Shown here one piece after another: positions 25,898 through 35,565 of a stretch of DNA of 64,000 nucleotides. Source of the DNA: Kineosporiaceae bacterium (GTDB lineage: Bacteria; Actinomycetota; Actinomycetes; Actinomycetales; Kineosporiaceae); NCBI GenBank assembly GCA_016713225.1, contig JADJPO010000004.1:186001-250000 (forward strand), read 5' to 3'. The position numbers were made by a program, and so were the translations under genes. Below the pieces are notes generated by a model. It did not search any database and was not told where the DNA came from. It saw only the letters and a list, made by a program, of their open reading frames with translations. Every line of letters begins with the position of its first letter. The first letter of the stretch is position 1.

Positions 25898-28800
25898 ATG
25901 GTGGTGGATGCTTCGAGGGGCGGTTCGGCGTCCCCGCGCGGGCCCACCTCTGGCTCGAACCACACCCGGCGCCGGTGGAGTCGGGTGGTCGTGGGTGGCG
26001 CGTTGCTGTTCGTCGGCTTCGCGGCGCTGTTCTCCTCCCAGGTTCAGGGGGCGTTCACGGCCCAGACCTCCAACGGCGGGACGGCGCTCAGCGCCGCCCA
26101 ACTCGACCCCTGGATCCCCACCAGCGTCACCACCACCCGGACGACGCCCACCACCTGCCAGGTCACCTGGACCCCCGCCGTCGGCCTGCGCTCCGGGGCC
26201 ACCTACGACATCACCGATGGCGTCACCACCTACGCCACCGGCGTCAGTGGCACCACGACCACCATCACCGTGCCCACCACCCAACTCACCCCCCAGGTCC
26301 GCATCCGCTACGGCACCTGGACCTCCACCGCCACCACCACCGCCACCACCCCCTGCACCGGCGTCCCCGACGCCCCCGCCGTCACGGCCATCCCCAGCGA
26401 CCAACAAACCACCATCACCTGGCCCCAACCCGACGACCAGGGCTCGGTCATCACCCACTACACCGCCACCACCAGCCCGGCGTCCCAGACCTGCACCATC
26501 ACCGTCCCCGCCACCCGCACCTGCACCTTCACCGGCCTGACCAACGGAGTGACCTACACCGTCTCGGTGACGGCCACCAACGCCAACGGCACCAGCACCC
26601 CCGGCACCACCACGACCATCCCCTACCCCGCCGGGATCATGACCACGGCAGGGCTGGGGGTGTGGCTCGATGCCGCCGACATCACCACCCGGTACAGCGA
26701 CAGCGGCTGCACCACGACCGCCGGCACCGGTCTCGGCTCGGCCGTGCAGTGCTGGAAGGACAAGTCGGGTCATGCCCGACACGCCGCCGGCCCCGTCGCC
26801 GCGGCCATCGGGCCGGCGCTGAATGCCCTGCCCACCTTGGCCTTCAACGGCTCGTCCCAGCTCGGGGTCCCGTCGCCGGCCTCGACGGACATGACGATCT
26901 TCGCCATCACCCGCACCACTCAGTCCCGGGCCCTGGCGACCGACCACTGGTGGGTCGGGGCTCCTCTGCTCGACGGCGAGGTCACCGGCATCGGCTACGA
27001 CTACGGTCTGTCACTCACCGCCGGAGCACCTGCCTTCGGGACCGGGAGCCCGTCCGACACCACGGCCCACGGCCCGGTCACCGTCAACAACGGCTCCGGC
27101 CACCTCGCCGTCGGGCGCCGCAGCGGCACCAGCCTCGAGGCCTCGGCGGACGGCGCCGCCCGCGGCACCGCCACCGCGGCCGGTAGCCCGGCTCTGACCA
27201 ACACCGTCACCGCCTACCTCGGAAAGAACGCCGACGCGGCCACCTACGTCGGTGACCTCGGCGAAGTCATCGTCGCCACCACTGCCCTGTCGCGCACCGA
27301 CGAGAGAACCCTCACCGAGTACCTCGCCCGCAAGTGGGGGATCACCATCACGCCCGGCGCACCGGTCGGGCCGACCGCCACCGCGGGCGGCGGGCAGGTG
27401 GCCCTGAGCTGGTCGGCGCCCACCTGGGACGGCGGGTCAGCCATCACCTCCTACACCGTCACCGCGAGCCCCGGCGGCGCGTCCTGCACCACCGCCACCA
27501 CCAGCTGCACCGTCACCGGACTGAGCGGAGGGACCACCTACACCTTCAGCGTCACCGCCACCAACGCGGTCGGCACCGGCCCCGCCTCGACCACCACGGG
27601 CACACCCACCACCACGGTGCCCAGTGCACCCACCGGGGTCACGGCCACCGCCAGCACCACGGTCAGCGGCCAGGCCACCGTCGCCTGGACCGCTCCCACC
27701 TCCACCGGCGGCGCCGCCATCACCTCCTACACCGCCACCGCCACCGCCGCCGGCCAGACCACCCGCACCTGCACCGCGGCGTCCAGCCCCTGCACCCTGA
27801 GCAGCCTGGTCGACGGAGTCGCCTACTCGGTATCCGTCACGGCCACCAACAGCGCCGGGACCGGCCCGGCGTCCACCGCCACCACCGTGACCACCTACCC
27901 CGCCACGATCATGTCCGGGACGAACCTGAAACTCTGGCTGGACGGCGCCGACCCCGCCACGCTGTACGCCTCCTCGGCCTGCACCGGCGCCCAGGCCACC
28001 ACCACCGTCGGCTGCTGGACGGACAAGTCCGCCTCGGCCAACCACGCCAGCCAGGCCACCGGTACCTACCAACCCGTCCTGAGCACCGTCGCCGGACACC
28101 CCGTGCCCAGCTTCGACGGCAGCAACGACTACCTGTCGGCCAATCCGAGCCTGCTGCCCACCGGCACCACCACCGGCACCGTCATCATGTCGGCAGCCGT
28201 CAACCCCAGCGTCGCCATGAACGGCATCTCCGCCCTCTCCTACGGCGGCACCACCGCCGCCAGCCAACGCCGCGTCACGAGCTGGTCGGCCACCGGCGCC
28301 GACGTCAACGGCAGCCCCATGGCCTTCTCCACCGCCTGGCCCGGCGCCCAGGCCCAAGGGGTCGCCGCCGCCGAGTTCGCCTCCGGCACCTCGGTCACCA
28401 TCTGGGCCCAGGGCGGCACCGGCGTCACCACCAGCGGAGCCTTCACCACCGGCACCGATCACTTCTGGATCGGCACCGGAGGCGACACCACCCCCGCCGG
28501 CCGCTGGTGGGGCACCACCCCCGAGATCATCGCCTTCACCGGCACCCTCACCACCGCCGAGCGCCGCACCCTCGAGGACTACCTCGCCCACAAATGGGCC
28601 AGCATCATCACCCCCGCCGCACCCGGCACCCCCACCGCCACCGCCGGCAACGGCACCGCCGCCATGAGCTGGACCACCCCCACCTGGGACGGCGGAGCAA
28701 CCGTCACCGGCTACACCGCCGCCGCCTCCCCCGGCGGTCAAACCTGCACCGCCACACCACCAGCCACCACCTGCACCATCACCGGCCTGACCAACGGCAC

Positions 28801-30148
28801 CACGTACACCGTCTCGGTCACCGCCACCAACTCCATCGGTACCGGCCCGGCCGCCACAACCACCGTCACCCCCGCCACGACACCCGGCGCGCCCACCGCG
28901 GTCACCGCCACGCCCAGTACCTCCGTCAACGGTCAGGCGTCGGTGACCTGGACCGCACCGGCCTCCAATGGCGGCAGCGCGATCACCGGCTACACGGCCA
29001 CAGCCACCGCGAGCGGTCAATCCACGGTCACGTGCACCGCGGCGTCCAGCCCCTGCACCCTGACCGGCCTGATCGACGGCATCACCTACTCGGTCACCGT
29101 CACGGCCACGAACGCCCTCGGCACCGGAACCGCCTCCACCGCAACGTCAGTGACCACCTACCCCGCCGCGATCATGACGTCGACGACCATGAAACTCTGG
29201 TACGACGCCGCCGACGCCACCACGGTTTTGACCACCAACTGCTCCGGCGCCCAGGCGACCACCACGGTGGCCTGCTGGAAGGACAAGTCCGGCGCGGCCA
29301 ACAACGCCTCCGTGGTGTCGACCAGCTATGCGGCCGTGGGCACGAGCATCAACGGCCATCCCACGGTGGCCTTCAGCGGCACCAGCCAATTGAGCGCGCC
29401 GCGACCGTTCGCCGGGGACATGACCTGGTACGCCGTGGTGCGGCCCACGGCAACGGTCGGCACCACATCGAGCCAGTGGTACGCGGGAAGCCCGATCTTC
29501 GACCTGTCGGGCGCCAGCGTGCAGAACGACTACGGCATCTCGATCACGGGTGGCCTCCCGGCAATGGGCACCGGCAACCCCGACACCACAGCCCATGGCC
29601 CGACCGCCATCCCCAACAACACCAACCATCTGATGTCCACCCGCCGGTCGGGCGGCGGTCTGCAGGCCTCGGTGGACGACGCGGCTCGGGGCACGGCCAC
29701 TTCGACCAACACGGGTTCATTGACCGCCTCGGCAACCGCCTATATCGGCAAGAACACCAACAACATCACATACACCGGGTCGATCGGTGAGCTGGTCGGC
29801 TTCAACACCGCCCAGACCACCACGGACCAGCGCACCATCGCCGAGTACCTGGCCCGCAAGTGGGCGCTCACCATCACGCCGTCGGCCCCGACGTCCCCGG
29901 CCGCCACCGGCGGCAGCACCCAGGCCACCGTGTCGTGGACGACGCCGTCCTGGAACGGCGGGTCGGCGATCACCGGGTACACGGTGACGTCGAGCCCGGG
30001 CGCCAAGACCTGCACCACCGCCGGAACCACCAGCTGCACCGTCACCGGCCTGACCAACGGCACCAGCTACACCTTCACCGTCACCGCGACCAACACCATC
30101 GGCACCGGCACCGCGTCGGCAGCGTCCAACGCCGTGACGCCGAACTGA
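25898..30148 (+). CDS. Giant secreted Thr-rich protein with Fn3 and LamG-like repeats
   Basis: A 1,416-residue exported protein. An Arg-rich start and hydrophobic helix (about 25-48) lead to GAFTAQTSNGGTALSAAQ, a pattern like the N-termini of SipW-dependent TasA/camelysin-type proteins. Then follow two Fn3 modules (about 68-244), a LamG/concanavalin-like module (245-485), Fn3 x2 (486-667), LamG (668-905), Fn3 x2 (907-1087), LamG (1089-1328) and a last Fn3. LamG modules share the LWLDGAD...CWxDKSGxxNHA signature. There is no sortase motif or TM helix at the C-terminus, so it is probably released or matrix-bound. Composition is extremely Thr-rich with ACC codons. Role unknown; adhesion or matrix is an inference. 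Confidence 0.82.
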   Translation: MVVDASRGGSASPRGPTSGSNHTRRRWSRVVVGGALLFVGFAALFSSQVQGAFTAQTSNGGTALSAAQLDPWIPTSVTTTRTTPTTCQVTWTPAVGLRSGATYDITDGVTTYATGVSGTTTTITVPTTQLTPQVRIRYGTWTSTATTTATTPCTGVPDAPAVTAIPSDQQTTITWPQPDDQGSVITHYTATTSPASQTCTITVPATRTCTFTGLTNGVTYTVSVTATNANGTSTPGTTTTIPYPAGIMTTAGLGVWLDAADITTRYSDSGCTTTAGTGLGSAVQCWKDKSGHARHAAGPVAAAIGPALNALPTLAFNGSSQLGVPSPASTDMTIFAITRTTQSRALATDHWWVGAPLLDGEVTGIGYDYGLSLTAGAPAFGTGSPSDTTAHGPVTVNNGSGHLAVGRRSGTSLEASADGAARGTATAAGSPALTNTVTAYLGKNADAATYVGDLGEVIVATTALSRTDERTLTEYLARKWGITITPGAPVGPTATAGGGQVALSWSAPTWDGGSAITSYTVTASPGGASCTTATTSCTVTGLSGGTTYTFSVTATNAVGTGPASTTTGTPTTTVPSAPTGVTATASTTVSGQATVAWTAPTSTGGAAITSYTATATAAGQTTRTCTAASSPCTLSSLVDGVAYSVSVTATNSAGTGPASTATTVTTYPATIMSGTNLKLWLDGADPATLYASSACTGAQATTTVGCWTDKSASANHASQATGTYQPVLSTVAGHPVPSFDGSNDYLSANPSLLPTGTTTGTVIMSAAVNPSVAMNGISALSYGGTTAASQRRVTSWSATGADVNGSPMAFSTAWPGAQAQGVAAAEFASGTSVTIWAQGGTGVTTSGAFTTGTDHFWIGTGGDTTPAGRWWGTTPEIIAFTGTLTTAERRTLEDYLAHKWASIITPAAPGTPTATAGNGTAAMSWTTPTWDGGATVTGYTAAASPGGQTCTATPPATTCTITGLTNGTTYTVSVTATNSIGTGPAATTTVTPATTPGAPTAVTATPSTSVNGQASVTWTAPASNGGSAITGYTATATASGQSTVTCTAASSPCTLTGLIDGITYSVTVTATNALGTGTASTATSVTTYPAAIMTSTTMKLWYDAADATTVLTTNCSGAQATTTVACWKDKSGAANNASVVSTSYAAVGTSINGHPTVAFSGTSQLSAPRPFAGDMTWYAVVRPTATVGTTSSQWYAGSPIFDLSGASVQNDYGISITGGLPAMGTGNPDTTAHGPTAIPNNTNHLMSTRRSGGGLQASVDDAARGTATSTNTGSLTASATAYIGKNTNNITYTGSIGELVGFNTAQTTTDQRTIAEYLARKWALTITPSAPTSPAATGGSTQATVSWTTPSWNGGSAITGYTVTSSPGAKTCTTAGTTSCTVTGLTNGTSYTFTVTATNTIGTGTASAASNAVTPN

Positions 30149-30231
30149 TCCGCCCGGTTCATGGCATCTCGGCCCGTGATGCGCGGTTCGCGGGGCTCAG
30201 GTCGGAGCCCTGGGGTGTCGACAGGAACAAG

Positions 30232-33200
30232 GTGGTGGGTGCCCGAGGCGATTCGGCGTCCCCGCGCCGGGCTCGGGGCACCGACACGCGGCCGCGGCGG
30301 AGGCTGGTCGCGTGGGGCGCCGGTCTGGCCTTCCTGGGATTGGTGGCCCTGTTCTCGTCGCCGACCCAGGGTGCGTTCACGGCGCAGACCTCCAACGGTG
30401 GGACGACGCTGAGCAGCGCCCAACTCGACCCCTGGGTCCCCACCAGCGTCACCACCACCCGCACCGCACCCACCACCTGCCAGGTCACCTGGACCCCCGC
30501 CGCCGGCCTGCGCGCCGGCGCCACCTACGACATCACCGACGGCGTCACCACCCTGGCCACCGGCGTCAGCGGCACCAGCACCAGCGTGACGGTGCCCACC
30601 ACCCAACTCACCCCCCAGGTCCGCATCCGCCACGGCACCTGGACCTCCACCGCCACCACCACCGCCACCACCCCCTGCCCCGGCGTCCCCGACCCACCCG
30701 TGGTCACCGCCACCGCCGAGGACACCCAAGCCACCGCCACCTGGACCCAACCCGACGACCAGGGCACCGCCATCACCACCTACACCGCCACCACCACCCC
30801 GGCGTCCCAGACCTGCACCATCACCGTCCCCGCCACCCGGACCTGCACCTTCACCGGCCTGACCAACGGGGTGACCTACACGATCTCGGTGACGGCCACC
30901 AACACCAACGGCACCAGCACCCCCGGCACAATCACGACCATCCCCTACCCCGCCGCGGTCATGTCCGCCTCGGCCCTGAAACTCTGGGTCGACGCCGCCT
31001 CCCCCACCGCACTGTTCACCGACAGCTCGTGCAGCACCCCTGCCGCCCCCGGCGACCGGGTGGCCTGCTGGAACGACCAATCACCCGCCGGGAACGACCT
31101 CACCGAGACCACCGTCCCCAACCAACCCACCGCCACCACCAGCAGCGACCGCCTGCTCCCCGTCTTCGACGGCGGCGACGACCTGCTCCACAACGCCGCC
31201 ACCGGCCTACCCACCGGCACCGCCGCCTCCACCGCCTTCGTGGTCGCCGCCTCCAGCGAGACCACCCCCGCCACCTCACCCTCGACCAGCGCCCTGTTCT
31301 GGGGCAGCGGCATCACCGGCGGACGCCGCTACATCACCTACGCCGCCGGCACCGGCGCCATCAGCGTCGACGCCGGCTCCACCCCCACCCTCACCGACGG
31401 CACCTGGACCACCAACACCACCCACATCGTCGACACCCAGTTCGCCTCCGGCACCTACGACCTGATCCGCGACGGCCGCCCCGCGATCAGCCAGACCTAC
31501 CCCTACAGCACCACCGGAGCCGGCTACGTCCGCGTCGGACCCAACTGGAAAGGACCCATCAAAGAAGTCATCGTCCTCAACACCACCCCGACCCCCACCC
31601 AACGCCGCCACATCGACGCATACCTCGCCCGCAAATGGGCCACCCCCCTCACCCCCGACGCACCCACCGGCCTCACTGCCACCCCCGGCAACACCCAAAC
31701 CAGCGTCTCCTGGACACCACCCACCTGGGACGGCGGCGCCGCCATCACCTCCTACACCACCACCGCCAGCCCCGGCGGCGCCACCTGCACCACCGCCACC
31801 ACCACCTGCACCCTCACCGGACTCACCAACGGCACCACCTACACCCTCACCGTCACCGCCACCAACACCACCGGCACCGGACCCGGGGCGAGCGTGAGTG
31901 CCACTCCGATGGCTCATCTGCTGGCCTCGGCGGGGCTGGACGACGCCGGCCAGCTCGGCCTGGGCCTGAACACCCCGTTGTCGCCGCAACAGATCGGCAC
32001 CGCCACCACCTGGTCCTCCCTCGCCGTCGGGAAGACGTCGACCTGCGGCCTGCGCAGCGACCACTCCCTGTGGTGCTGGGGCACGAACGACTCGGGCCAA
32101 CTCGGGCAAGGCGACTACGCCACGCATGCCGTACCGGTGCAGATCGGATCTGCGACCACCTGGAACGCGGTGACGGTCGGCAACACCCATGCCTGCGCCA
32201 CCCGCACCGACAACACGTTGTGGTGTTGGGGCTCCAACAGCACCGGACAACTCGGCATCGGCAGCACCACGATGCAGAACGCCCCCACCCAGGTCACCGG
32301 CACGGTGTGGGCCACCGTCGATGCCGGTGACTCCTTCACCTGCGCCACCCGCACCGACGGCACCCTGTACTGCTGGGGCCTCAACTCCTCCGGGCAACTC
32401 GGTAACGGCAACACCACCCAACAGACCAGCCCCGCCCTGGTCAGCGGTGGTGCCACCACCTGGAGCAGCGTGTCGGCGGGCGGCACGCACACCTGCGCCA
32501 CCCGCACCACCCACACGGTGTGGTGCTGGGGCTACAACAGCTTCGGCCAACTCGGCAACGGCACCTCCGCGTACACCGCCCAGACCACGCCGCTGCAGGT
32601 CGGTGCCGCCACCACCTGGGCGAACGTGTCCGCCGGGGGTGTGTTCACCTGCGCCACCCAAACCACCGGCACCCTGTGGTGCTGGGGCTACGGCGGCGAC
32701 GGCGCCACCGGTCAAGGCAACACCACCAGCCCGACCAGCCCCAGCCAGGTCACCGGCGCCGTCACGACCTGGAACAGCATCACCACCGGGGACGACCATG
32801 CCTGCGCCACCCGTACCGACAGCACCGCCTGGTGCTGGGGCTACAACAGCTCGGGCCAACTCGGCGACGCCACCACCACCCGTCGCACCAGCCCCACCCA
32901 ACTCAGCTCCACCTGGACCACCCTGGCCGCCGGCTACGACGCCAGTTGCGGACTGCGCGCCACGGGCGCCCTGTGGTGCTGGGGCAGCAACGACTATGGC
33001 GAGCTCGGCCTGGACCCCGAGACCCGGGCACGCCAGATCGGTGCCACGAGTACCTGGACCACCCTCGGCGGCGGAGCCGACCATGGCTGCGGTATCACCG
33101 GTGGCACGCTGTGGTGCTGGGGCAACAATGCCACCGGCGACCTGGGGGACGGCAGCACGATCAACCGCCCGAGCCCGACCCAGATCGGCGCCGCCACCAC

Positions 33201-35529
33201 GTGGACCGGCGTCGCCCACGGCTCCAACCACGGCTGCGGCGTCCGCAGCGACCACACCCTGTACTGCTGGGGTGACAACGGCTTCGGTCAGCAGGGCAGC
33301 GGGGACTACACCGACCACCCCGCCCCCACCGCGGTCACCGGCACCACCTGGGCCAGCGTCTCCGCCGGAACCGAGATCACCTGCGCCATCCGCGCCGATG
33401 CCAGCCTGTGGTGCTGGGGCCACGCCTATATCGGCCAAGGCGACCTCAACAATCAGCTGAGCCCCGTCCAGGTCTCCCCCGGAGCCAGCTGGGCGAACGT
33501 CTCGGTCGGGGGCAACGTCACCTGCGCCGTCCGCACCGACGGCACCCTGTGGTGCTGGGGGGTGAACACCTCCGGTCAGGTCGGCATCGGTAACACCAGC
33601 TCACCCCAGAACAGCCCGGTCCAGGTCAGCGTCGGCGTCACCACCTGGAGCCGGGTCGCCGCCGGGGGCAACTCCGCGTGCGCCACCCGTACCGACGGCA
33701 CCCTGTGGTGCTGGGGCCTGAACAGCCATGGCCAGCTCGGCGACGGCACCACCACGCAACGCACCAGCCCGGTGCAGGTCAGCGGCGGCGTCACGACCTG
33801 GAACACCGTCAGCGTCGGCAGCTCTCACGCCTGTGCCACCCGTACCGACGACACCACCTGGTGCTGGGGCTCCAACGGCTTCGGCCAACTCGGCCTCGGG
33901 GACCTCACCAACCGCACCACCCCCACCCAGGTCCCCGGCATCCTCAGCCAGGGCGTTCTCGCCGCCGCCAACTGGACGCTCTTCCACGCCGTCGCCCTCG
34001 CCCCCGACCGACCCACCACCGTCACCCCGACACCCGGCAACAGCTCCGCCACCGTCTCGTGGGCGGCCCCCGCCCTCGTCGGCAGCGCGGCCATCACCTC
34101 CTACACCGCGACTGCCTCGCCCGGCGGCGGCACCTGCACCACGGCGTCCACCGGTTGCACCATCACCGGCCTGACCAGCGGCACCAGCTACACGGTCACG
34201 GTCACCGCCACCAACAGTGTCGGCACCGGCCCCGCGTCAGCGGCGTCCGCATCGTTCACCCCGACCACCGTCCCCGGCGCGCCAACCGGCGTCACCGCAA
34301 CAGCCAGCACCACGACCTCGGGGCAGGCGTCCGTGGCCTGGACCGCACCCGCCTCCAACGGCGGCAGCGCCATCACCTCCTACACGGCCACCGCCACCGC
34401 GAGCGGCCAGACCACCCGCACCTGCACCGCGGCGTCCAGCCCCTGCACCCTCACCGGCCTGGTCGACGGCATCACCTACTCGGTCACCGTGACCGCCACC
34501 AACGCGATGGGCACCGGAGCGGCGTCGAGCTCGGCCACCGTCGTCCCCTACCCGGCGACGATCATGTCCGGGGCGAACTTCACACTCTGGCTGGACGGCG
34601 CCGACCCAGCGACGCAGTACGCCGACTCCACGTGTACCGGCGCAGCGGCCACCACGACCGTCGGCTGCTGGAGCGACAAGTCCGGCAACACCAACCACGC
34701 CACCCAGCCCACCGCCGGAAACCGGCCGGGGCTGACGACCATCGCAGGACGCTCGGTGGTCAACCTCAACGGCAGCAGCAGCTACCTCAGCCTCACCGTG
34801 GGCAAACTTCCCACCGCGCGCACCACGAGCACCCTGTTCGTGCTCGCCGCCACCACCGATGCCACCTATGCCGCAGGGGACGTGGTCTGGTGGGGCACCG
34901 ACGGCACCGGAACCAAACGCACCCTGTTCAAGGGCGGCACGACGGTGACCTACGACAACGGCGGCGGCGGTGTCACCCAGCCGGGCATCAACTGGATCGC
35001 CGGAACGCTGACCGAGGTCGCCGTCGAGGCCGCCACGGCCGCCAACCGCTCGGCCGCCAACGGCGCGGACTACGGCTCGGCCACCAGCTACGACTTCGTG
35101 ACCACCACGACCGCCGCCGAGATCGGCCGCGCCAGCTGGGGCGGCGGCTACTGGCAAGGACCCGTCCCCGAGATCATCGTCTTCTCCCGCACCCTCACCA
35201 CCGGCGAACGCCGCCAGATCGACGAGTACCTGGGCCGCAAGTGGGCCACCACACTCACCCCGGCCGCACCCGGCACCCCCGTCGCCACGGGCGGCAACAC
35301 CCAGGCCACCGTGTCCTGGACGGCGCCGTCCTGGAACGGCGGGTCGGCGATCACCGGCTACACGGTCAGGTCGAGCCCGGGGTCCAAGACCTGCACCACG
35401 GTCGGTGCCACCAGTTGCACGGTCACCGGCCTGACCAACGGCACCAGTTACACCTTCACCGTCACCGCAACCAACGCCGTCGGCATCGGCACGGTCTCGG
35501 CGGGGTCCAATGCCGTGACGCCGTACTGA
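30232..35529 (+). CDS. Giant secreted protein with Fn3, LamG-like and RCC1 propeller repeats
   Basis: A 1,765-residue paralogue of the preceding gene. The start is taken as GTG at 30232, which aligns with the ATG of the first protein (both continue Val-Val, then GDSASPRR versus GGSASPRG); the frame is open further upstream without homology. The order is signal/TM (about 24-45), GAFTAQTSNGG, Fn3 x2 (about 55-240), LamG (240-470), Fn3 (475-560), RCC1 repeats (about 559-1253), Fn3 x2 (about 1260-1440), LamG (1440-1675), Fn3 (1680-1765). Thirteen WCWG/YCWG strands mark the RCC1 blades, each with a paired Cys upstream. No cell-wall anchor is seen. It starts 83 bp after the first protein, so they may be cotranscribed. 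Confidence 0.82.
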   Translation: MVGARGDSASPRRARGTDTRPRRRLVAWGAGLAFLGLVALFSSPTQGAFTAQTSNGGTTLSSAQLDPWVPTSVTTTRTAPTTCQVTWTPAAGLRAGATYDITDGVTTLATGVSGTSTSVTVPTTQLTPQVRIRHGTWTSTATTTATTPCPGVPDPPVVTATAEDTQATATWTQPDDQGTAITTYTATTTPASQTCTITVPATRTCTFTGLTNGVTYTISVTATNTNGTSTPGTITTIPYPAAVMSASALKLWVDAASPTALFTDSSCSTPAAPGDRVACWNDQSPAGNDLTETTVPNQPTATTSSDRLLPVFDGGDDLLHNAATGLPTGTAASTAFVVAASSETTPATSPSTSALFWGSGITGGRRYITYAAGTGAISVDAGSTPTLTDGTWTTNTTHIVDTQFASGTYDLIRDGRPAISQTYPYSTTGAGYVRVGPNWKGPIKEVIVLNTTPTPTQRRHIDAYLARKWATPLTPDAPTGLTATPGNTQTSVSWTPPTWDGGAAITSYTTTASPGGATCTTATTTCTLTGLTNGTTYTLTVTATNTTGTGPGASVSATPMAHLLASAGLDDAGQLGLGLNTPLSPQQIGTATTWSSLAVGKTSTCGLRSDHSLWCWGTNDSGQLGQGDYATHAVPVQIGSATTWNAVTVGNTHACATRTDNTLWCWGSNSTGQLGIGSTTMQNAPTQVTGTVWATVDAGDSFTCATRTDGTLYCWGLNSSGQLGNGNTTQQTSPALVSGGATTWSSVSAGGTHTCATRTTHTVWCWGYNSFGQLGNGTSAYTAQTTPLQVGAATTWANVSAGGVFTCATQTTGTLWCWGYGGDGATGQGNTTSPTSPSQVTGAVTTWNSITTGDDHACATRTDSTAWCWGYNSSGQLGDATTTRRTSPTQLSSTWTTLAAGYDASCGLRATGALWCWGSNDYGELGLDPETRARQIGATSTWTTLGGGADHGCGITGGTLWCWGNNATGDLGDGSTINRPSPTQIGAATTWTGVAHGSNHGCGVRSDHTLYCWGDNGFGQQGSGDYTDHPAPTAVTGTTWASVSAGTEITCAIRADASLWCWGHAYIGQGDLNNQLSPVQVSPGASWANVSVGGNVTCAVRTDGTLWCWGVNTSGQVGIGNTSSPQNSPVQVSVGVTTWSRVAAGGNSACATRTDGTLWCWGLNSHGQLGDGTTTQRTSPVQVSGGVTTWNTVSVGSSHACATRTDDTTWCWGSNGFGQLGLGDLTNRTTPTQVPGILSQGVLAAANWTLFHAVALAPDRPTTVTPTPGNSSATVSWAAPALVGSAAITSYTATASPGGGTCTTASTGCTITGLTSGTSYTVTVTATNSVGTGPASAASASFTPTTVPGAPTGVTATASTTTSGQASVAWTAPASNGGSAITSYTATATASGQTTRTCTAASSPCTLTGLVDGITYSVTVTATNAMGTGAASSSATVVPYPATIMSGANFTLWLDGADPATQYADSTCTGAAATTTVGCWSDKSGNTNHATQPTAGNRPGLTTIAGRSVVNLNGSSSYLSLTVGKLPTARTTSTLFVLAATTDATYAAGDVVWWGTDGTGTKRTLFKGGTTVTYDNGGGGVTQPGINWIAGTLTEVAVEAATAANRSAANGADYGSATSYDFVTTTTAAEIGRASWGGGYWQGPVPEIIVFSRTLTTGERRQIDEYLGRKWATTLTPAAPGTPVATGGNTQATVSWTAPSWNGGSAITGYTVRSSPGSKTCTTVGATSCTVTGLTNGTSYTFTVTATNAVGIGTVSAGSNAVTPY

Positions 35530-35565
35530 TCCTCGGACCGGCGGACGCTCTGATGGAAAGCCGGC

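Noticed and set aside
27334..29790. Long alternative frames inside the giant Fn3 genes
   Set aside because: His/Arg-rich products follow from the ACC/CCG-rich codons of the real Thr-rich frame; the signal peptide, Fn3 and LamG patterns are all in the chosen frame.
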